A stretch of 21,900 nucleotides of DNA from JBBDSJ01 sp040905025 (GTDB lineage: Bacteria > Pseudomonadota > Gammaproteobacteria > Methylohalomonadales > Methylohalomonadaceae): NCBI GenBank assembly GCA_040905025.1, contig JBBDSJ010000110.1, forward strand, positions 1 to 21,900, written 5' to 3'. Positions 20,443 to 21,900 of the stretch are shown here, one piece after another; position 1 is the stretch's first letter, and every line of letters begins with the position of its first letter. The notes under the pieces are model-generated. The model saw only the letters and a list, made by a program, of their open reading frames with translations. It made no database searches and was not told the DNA's origin. A program made the translations under genes and the position numbers.

Positions 20443-21639
20443 TTGGAAGACAAAGTTTCGCAGCGTGCCAACAGTATCAAACCCTCCCCCACGCTCGCCG
20501 TTTCCGCACGTGCCAGCCAGTTAAAGGCCGCCGGTCGCGATATCATCAGCCTGTCAGCGGGCGAACCCGACTTTGATACCCCCGAGTTCATCAAGGATGC
20601 GGCGATTGAAGCGCTGCACAAGGGTTTCACCAAATACACCGCCGTCAGCGGCATGCCGAGCCTGCGCAAGGCCATCGCCGGGAAATTCCAGCGCGAAAAT
20701 GATCTGACCTATACGGCCGACCAGATCCTGGTTTCCTGTGGCTGCAAACACAGTATTTACAACCTGATGCAGGCAGTTTTGAATCCGGATGATGAAGTTA
20801 TTATCCCGGCGCCGTACTGGGTCTCGTATCCGGACATGGCGAAACTGGCCGGTGCCGAACCGGTTATCATCAAGACCGGCATCAAGCAGGCCTTCAAGAT
20901 CAGTCCGGAGCAGCTGCACGCGGCGATCACCAAGAAGACTCGCCTGTTTGTCATGAACAGCCCGTCAAACCCGACTGGCGCGTACTACACCGAGGCCGAA
21001 CTGGCGGCGCTGGGTGAAGTGCTGATCGAGCATCCACATGTATTGATCGCGTCGGATGACATTTACGAGCACATCCTCTGGGCTGACAATAAATTTCGCA
21101 ATATCGTCAACGCCTGTCCGGCCCTGTATGACCGGACGATCGTGTTGAACGGTGTCTCCAAGGCTTACTCGATGACCGGCTGGCGCATTGGTTATGCCGC
21201 CGGGGCCAAATCCATTATCGATGCAATGGAAAAAATCCAGTCGCAAAGCACCTCGAATGCAACATCGATTGCCCAGGTCGCGACCCAGGCCGCACTCGAG
21301 GGCGATCAGACCTTCGTCAAAGAGAGCAATCAGACATTTAAAAAACGTCACGATTTCATCGTCGAAGGCTTGAACAAAATCAAGGGCGTGAACTGCGCGC
21401 CGGCCGGTGGCACGTTTTATGTGTTTCCGGACTGCCGTGAAGCCATCGAACAGGCCGCTGATATCAACGATGACCTGCAATTCGCCGAATACCTGCTCGA
21501 AACCGGCAACGTTGCCGTTGTGCCGGGCTCGGCCTTCGGCGCACCGGGCTATCTGCGACTGTCGTTCGCCTGCAGCATGGATAATCTGAAACAGGGTCTC
21601 GAACGGATGGAGTCGGCTATCAACAAGCTGTTTGGCTGA
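20443..21639 (+). CDS. aspC: pyridoxal-phosphate aspartate aminotransferase, AspC/class I type
   Basis: The protein of about 398 residues is a class I aminotransferase of the Iγ type: SLSAGEPDFDTP at the N-terminus, YTAVSGMPSLRKAI, PAPYWVSYPDM, the NSPSNPTGA loop with the cofactor-binding asparagine, ASDDIYEHI, the PLP lysine in VSKAYSMTGWRIGY (about K240) and RLSFACS with the substrate arginine. It interconverts aspartate/oxaloacetate and glutamate/2-oxoglutarate; prephenate amination is possible in this subgroup. The frame extends to an ATG at 20368, but TTG at 20443 is the likely start: CAGGAG lies 8 bases upstream, and the protein then begins LEDKVSQRANSIKPSPTLAVS, the family N-terminus. 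Repeat clusters flank the gene on both sides. Confidence 0.93.
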   Translation: MEDKVSQRANSIKPSPTLAVSARASQLKAAGRDIISLSAGEPDFDTPEFIKDAAIEALHKGFTKYTAVSGMPSLRKAIAGKFQRENDLTYTADQILVSCGCKHSIYNLMQAVLNPDDEVIIPAPYWVSYPDMAKLAGAEPVIIKTGIKQAFKISPEQLHAAITKKTRLFVMNSPSNPTGAYYTEAELAALGEVLIEHPHVLIASDDIYEHILWADNKFRNIVNACPALYDRTIVLNGVSKAYSMTGWRIGYAAGAKSIIDAMEKIQSQSTSNATSIAQVATQAALEGDQTFVKESNQTFKKRHDFIVEGLNKIKGVNCAPAGGTFYVFPDCREAIEQAADINDDLQFAEYLLETGNVAVVPGSAFGAPGYLRLSFACSMDNLKQGLERMESAINKLFG

Positions 21640-21668
21640 GAGTGATGACCTGACAAGCGCAGGGGGAA

Positions 21669-21740
21669 AGATTTCTCCACTACGCGCCTACGGCGCTCCG
21701 GTCGAAATGACAACCATAGGTGGCGCACTCCGGTCGAAAC
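21669..21740. repeat. further copies of the TCGACCG/GGAGAAATC repeat
   Basis: A reverse-orientation unit (AGATTTCTCCAC at 21669 through GTCGAAATGAC at 21711) and a partial unit (GCGCACTCCGGTCGAAAC, 21723-21740) follow the aminotransferase stop. The first can form a stem through GCGCC/GGCGC and may act as transcription terminator. Confidence 0.72.
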
Positions 21741-21743
21741 GTC

Positions 21744-21788
21744 GCCCCGGCGCAGGCCGGGGCCCAGTTAAACTATTCCGCAGGACAT
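21744..21788. repeat. REP-like palindrome, copy 2
   Basis: GCCCCGGC (21744-21751) and GCCGGGGC (21756-21763) around a GCAG loop, followed by CGCAGGAC (21779-21786), as in copy 1 at 8152-8199. It directly abuts a partial unit of the other repeat family. Confidence 0.68.
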
Positions 21789-21815
21789 TTTTATGACTGG
21801 ATACCGGCCTACCAC

Positions 21816-21900
21816 TGTCATCCCGGCCGAGCCCTTTAATTGTCATCCCGACCGAGCCCTTTAATTGTCATCCCGACCGAGCCCTTTAATTGTCATCCCG
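21816..21900. repeat. 25-base tandem repeat running off the window
   Basis: Three full 25-base units (21816-21840, 21841-21865, 21866-21890; TGTCATCCCG(A/G)CCGAGCCCT then TTAAT) and the first 10 bases of a fourth. The first differs from the next two at one base. The unit contains the TCATCCCGACCGAG core of the interspersed family. The full length is unknown because the window ends. Confidence 0.9.

Noticed and set aside
21816..21900. CRISPR array
   Set aside because: The units are directly contiguous with no unique spacers, so this is a simple tandem repeat.

Overview
The window looks like chromosomal DNA of a gammaproteobacterium of mid-to-high GC. It carries typical proteobacterial housekeeping genes (uvrB, msrA, an AspC-type aminotransferase), a CbbQ/NorQ-type MoxR ATPase with a CbbO/NorD-type von Willebrand protein as found in many chemolithoautotrophs and denitrifiers, and intergenic repeats of the TCATTTCGACCG...GGAGAAATC kind. 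I cannot name the species.

Layout. 1-461: 3' end of an aspartoacylase/succinylglutamate desuccinylase family gene. 481-2134 (minus): a vapBC-type pair, a copied 3' fragment of the next gene, and a nucleotidyltransferase with a small partner. 2202-4169 (minus): a fused methyltransferase/ATP-grasp ligase. 4368-8096 (minus): the MoxR ATPase and vWA protein genes, with a higBA pair between them. 8339-9822 (minus): a sterol-desaturase-like membrane protein and msrA. 10123-10938 (plus): a short-chain dehydrogenase. 11017-12893 (minus): a DUF2189 membrane protein and a secreted His/Gly/Tyr-rich protein. 13168-17797: an accessory zone with a MetX-like hydrolase, an IS3 remnant, a second higBA, a frameshifted third higA, a fic gene, a candidate Fic antitoxin, and many broken pieces. 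17798-19825 (minus): uvrB. 20443-21639 (plus): the aminotransferase. The last stretch is repeats.

The most unusual feature is a recurring architecture. Toxin-antitoxin genes sit directly beyond the 3' end of a chromosomal gene, and a second, free-standing copy of that gene's 3' end lies on the far side in direct orientation. It is seen for the methyltransferase/ligase gene (134 identical bases at 1284-1417 and 2275-2408) and for uvrB (about 295 bases at 13310-13604 and 17798-18092, roughly 94 percent identical by eye). The 3' end of the dehydrogenase gene also occurs as two extra fragments, fused each time to uvrB pieces and higA pieces. The 13168-13797 segment is a compressed scar containing pieces of higA, uvrB, the dehydrogenase and fic. 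This fits toxin-antitoxin cassettes that move by recombination at gene ends and carry donor gene tails with them, although no recombinase is visible.

Two other observations deserve attention. A short gene at 16943-17146, convergent with fic and overlapping its 3' end, encodes an S-x-x-x-E motif like that of Fic inhibitors. This gene and both intact higB genes have near-consensus sigma-70 promoters whose -10 box lies only 6-7 bases before the start codon, which predicts leaderless transcripts.
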